A DNA stretch of 64,000 nt from Berberis thunbergii (taxonomy: Eukaryota > Streptophyta > Magnoliopsida > Ranunculales > Berberidaceae): positions 1-64,000 of the forward strand of contig QNQO01009181.1 in assembly GCA_003290165.1 (NCBI GenBank), given 5' to 3'. Under the pieces are notes generated by a model, which did not search any database, was not told the origin of the DNA, and saw only the letters and a list, made by a program, of their open reading frames with translations. Positions 62,640 to 64,000 of the stretch are shown here, in pieces (position 1 is the first letter of the stretch; each line of letters starts with the position of its first letter). Made by a program: the position numbers and the translations under genes.

Positions 62640-64000
62640 TCATCACTAACTCCGTTGAAGATTATGCCAAGTTGTCTCCGGAAGTCTTTGAACTTTGTCG
62701 TGCCCAAGTCCCCTTAGTGAATATATTTGCTACTTGGTTATCTGTCTTGGTTGTTTACATCTCTATCTCTCCTTGAAGTACCTTATCTCTAATGAAGTGG
62801 TAGTGAACCTCTACGTGCTTTGTTGTATCTTCCAAGTCATTTCCTTTATCAACACATAATTTAGCATTGGTCTCCATCGGTGTTGAGGTTGGTTTACACT
62901 CCAGCATCCCGTACTTCTTCAATAAATCTCGAGCATATTTCTGCTGGCAAAGAAATAAGCCTCTGTCACTTCGTTTTATCTCAAGCCCTAGGAAGTGTCT
63001 TAATTTCCTAACTCCTTCATTTGGAAGCGGACCGCCAGGTTTCTTCGTACTCTTTGAATCTCTTCTGTATCATTTCCAGTGACAATCAGATCATCTATGT
63101 ATACTAGCACTATTGCTAGTTTTCCTTCATAGGATTTGATAAATAGGCTGGAGTCTGAATGTGCAACTGAGTAACCGCTTTGAACTAAGAACTCCACTAT
63201 CTTCCCGTACTAGGACCTTGGTGTTTGCTTCAGTCCGTACAACGCCTTTTTAGCTTGCAAACATAGTTTTGTTGGGTTTTATACTCAAACCCCCTCGGTT
63301 GTTCCATTTATATTTCTCGGTCAATTTCACGTGTAGGAACGCGTTCTTCACATCCATTTGCCATAGTTTCCAAGATTATTTGCTGCTAGTGAAAGTAGAA
63401 CCCTGACCGTAGTAATCGTAGTCCAGCCCATATTGTTGTGAGAACCCTCGAGTTACCAATCAAGCTTGTACCATTCTATCGATCCATCAGAACGAGTCTT
63501 TATCTTGTAGACCCATTTACATGATATGGACTTTACATCCTTTGGTTTTGGTACCAAGTCCCAAGTTTGGTTTTGCTCCAGGGCTTGGATTTCTTCTTCC
63601 ATTGCATTTTTCCATTCCAGACTCTGAGATGCTTCTTCAAATGTTGCGGGCTCCTTAATGTTGTGTTCTTCAGTCACAACATTTGCATACTTTGGATTGG
63701 GCTTGCGTTGTCTCGTTGTCCTTCTTAACTGTTGGCCCACATCTTCTTCACTTTCTTGAACTTCTTCTGGTGTTATTTTATATATATCAGTCTACCATGG
63801 GCTTGAAGATGTACTTGGTGTTTTGGGTGAGCTTTGGTCGTACTCCTTCTTCATCATTTGCAGGTGATGACTCATTTTCCTGCATTTCCTCTTGTAGACT
63901 TTTGGAGTATGGAATGTGATAGACATTCTGCAATTGAACTTGATTAGGGCTGAAGCATGGAGTGAATGTAGCCTCCCAGTGTGAGCAATCGGCAATCTCG
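62640..64000 (-). mobile_element. Ty1/copia pol region, decayed, runs off the window
   Basis: The minus strand holds, from the right edge inward: a linker, the start of the copia RT (EWKNAMEEEIQALEQNQTWD and LVPKPKDVKSISCKWVYKIK, 63740-63453), the catalytic [13 protein letters not shown] (63100-ish), CKPTSTPMETN, and the end of RNase H (HVEVHYHFIRDKVL, DNQVANIFTKG). About 150 codons expected between RT tail and RNase H end are absent: the DLEDTT motif runs directly into KHVEVHYH near 62830. The 5' LTR, gag and integrase lie beyond 64000. Several stops are present. Confidence 0.88.

Overview
The window is nuclear DNA from a flowering plant. The evidence is intron-rich genes with GT-AG splice sites, plant-only families (ROP GTPase, BOI-type RING ligase, plant synaptotagmin), plastid-derived fragments, and dense LTR, LINE, TRIM, MITE and Mutator-like elements. 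The style suggests a dicot or basal angiosperm with transposon-expanded introns. I cannot name the species. All calls come from reading the sequence; nothing was searched or computed.

Layout. 1-204: last coding exon of an unidentified + strand gene. 1004-2037 (-): BOI-like RING E3 ligase. 4723-14270 (+): MSI-type WD40 histone-binding protein, whose introns 3 and 4 carry a LINE relic, a complete 344-bp TRIM and a TIR element holding a copied VIM/ORTHRUS PHD finger. 15284-20414 (-): glutaredoxin/GST-fold prostaglandin E synthase 2-like protein with LINE relics in a 3.6-kb intron. 21582-21743: near-perfect hairpin. 22333-27845 (-): complete but decayed Ty3/gypsy chromovirus with a target-site duplication. 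28273-29000: hAT-like end, tandem repeats and a broken ubiquitin fragment. 29636-33011 (+): lysine-rich MSRCFPYPPPGY protein with internal repeats. 33936-34666 (-): E2 ubiquitin-conjugating enzyme. 36118-47583 (-): type-I ROP/RAC GTPase with a 9-kb intron full of LINE relics and plastid psaC and trnC fragments in intron 1. 48645-49026: Tourist-like MITE. 51190-54370 (+): decayed LINE. 55559-59618 (+): SMP-domain half of a synaptotagmin gene, containing a rearranged TRIM and followed by a 1.25-kb Mutator-like element. 61499-64000 (-): transposase tail, PPR pseudogene fragment and a Ty1/copia element running off the edge.

The genes do not form a pathway; they are separate housekeeping or signalling loci separated and invaded by transposons. 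The strongest cross-window signal is that almost every conserved gene has single-base indels in its exons, often in homopolymers, while splice sites and flanking codons are perfect. Six unrelated genes failing this way points to base-level assembly error more than to decay, so I annotate them as genes and give the suspect positions. I found no undescribed biological system. The most informative novelties are small transposons with gene capture or internal rearrangement.
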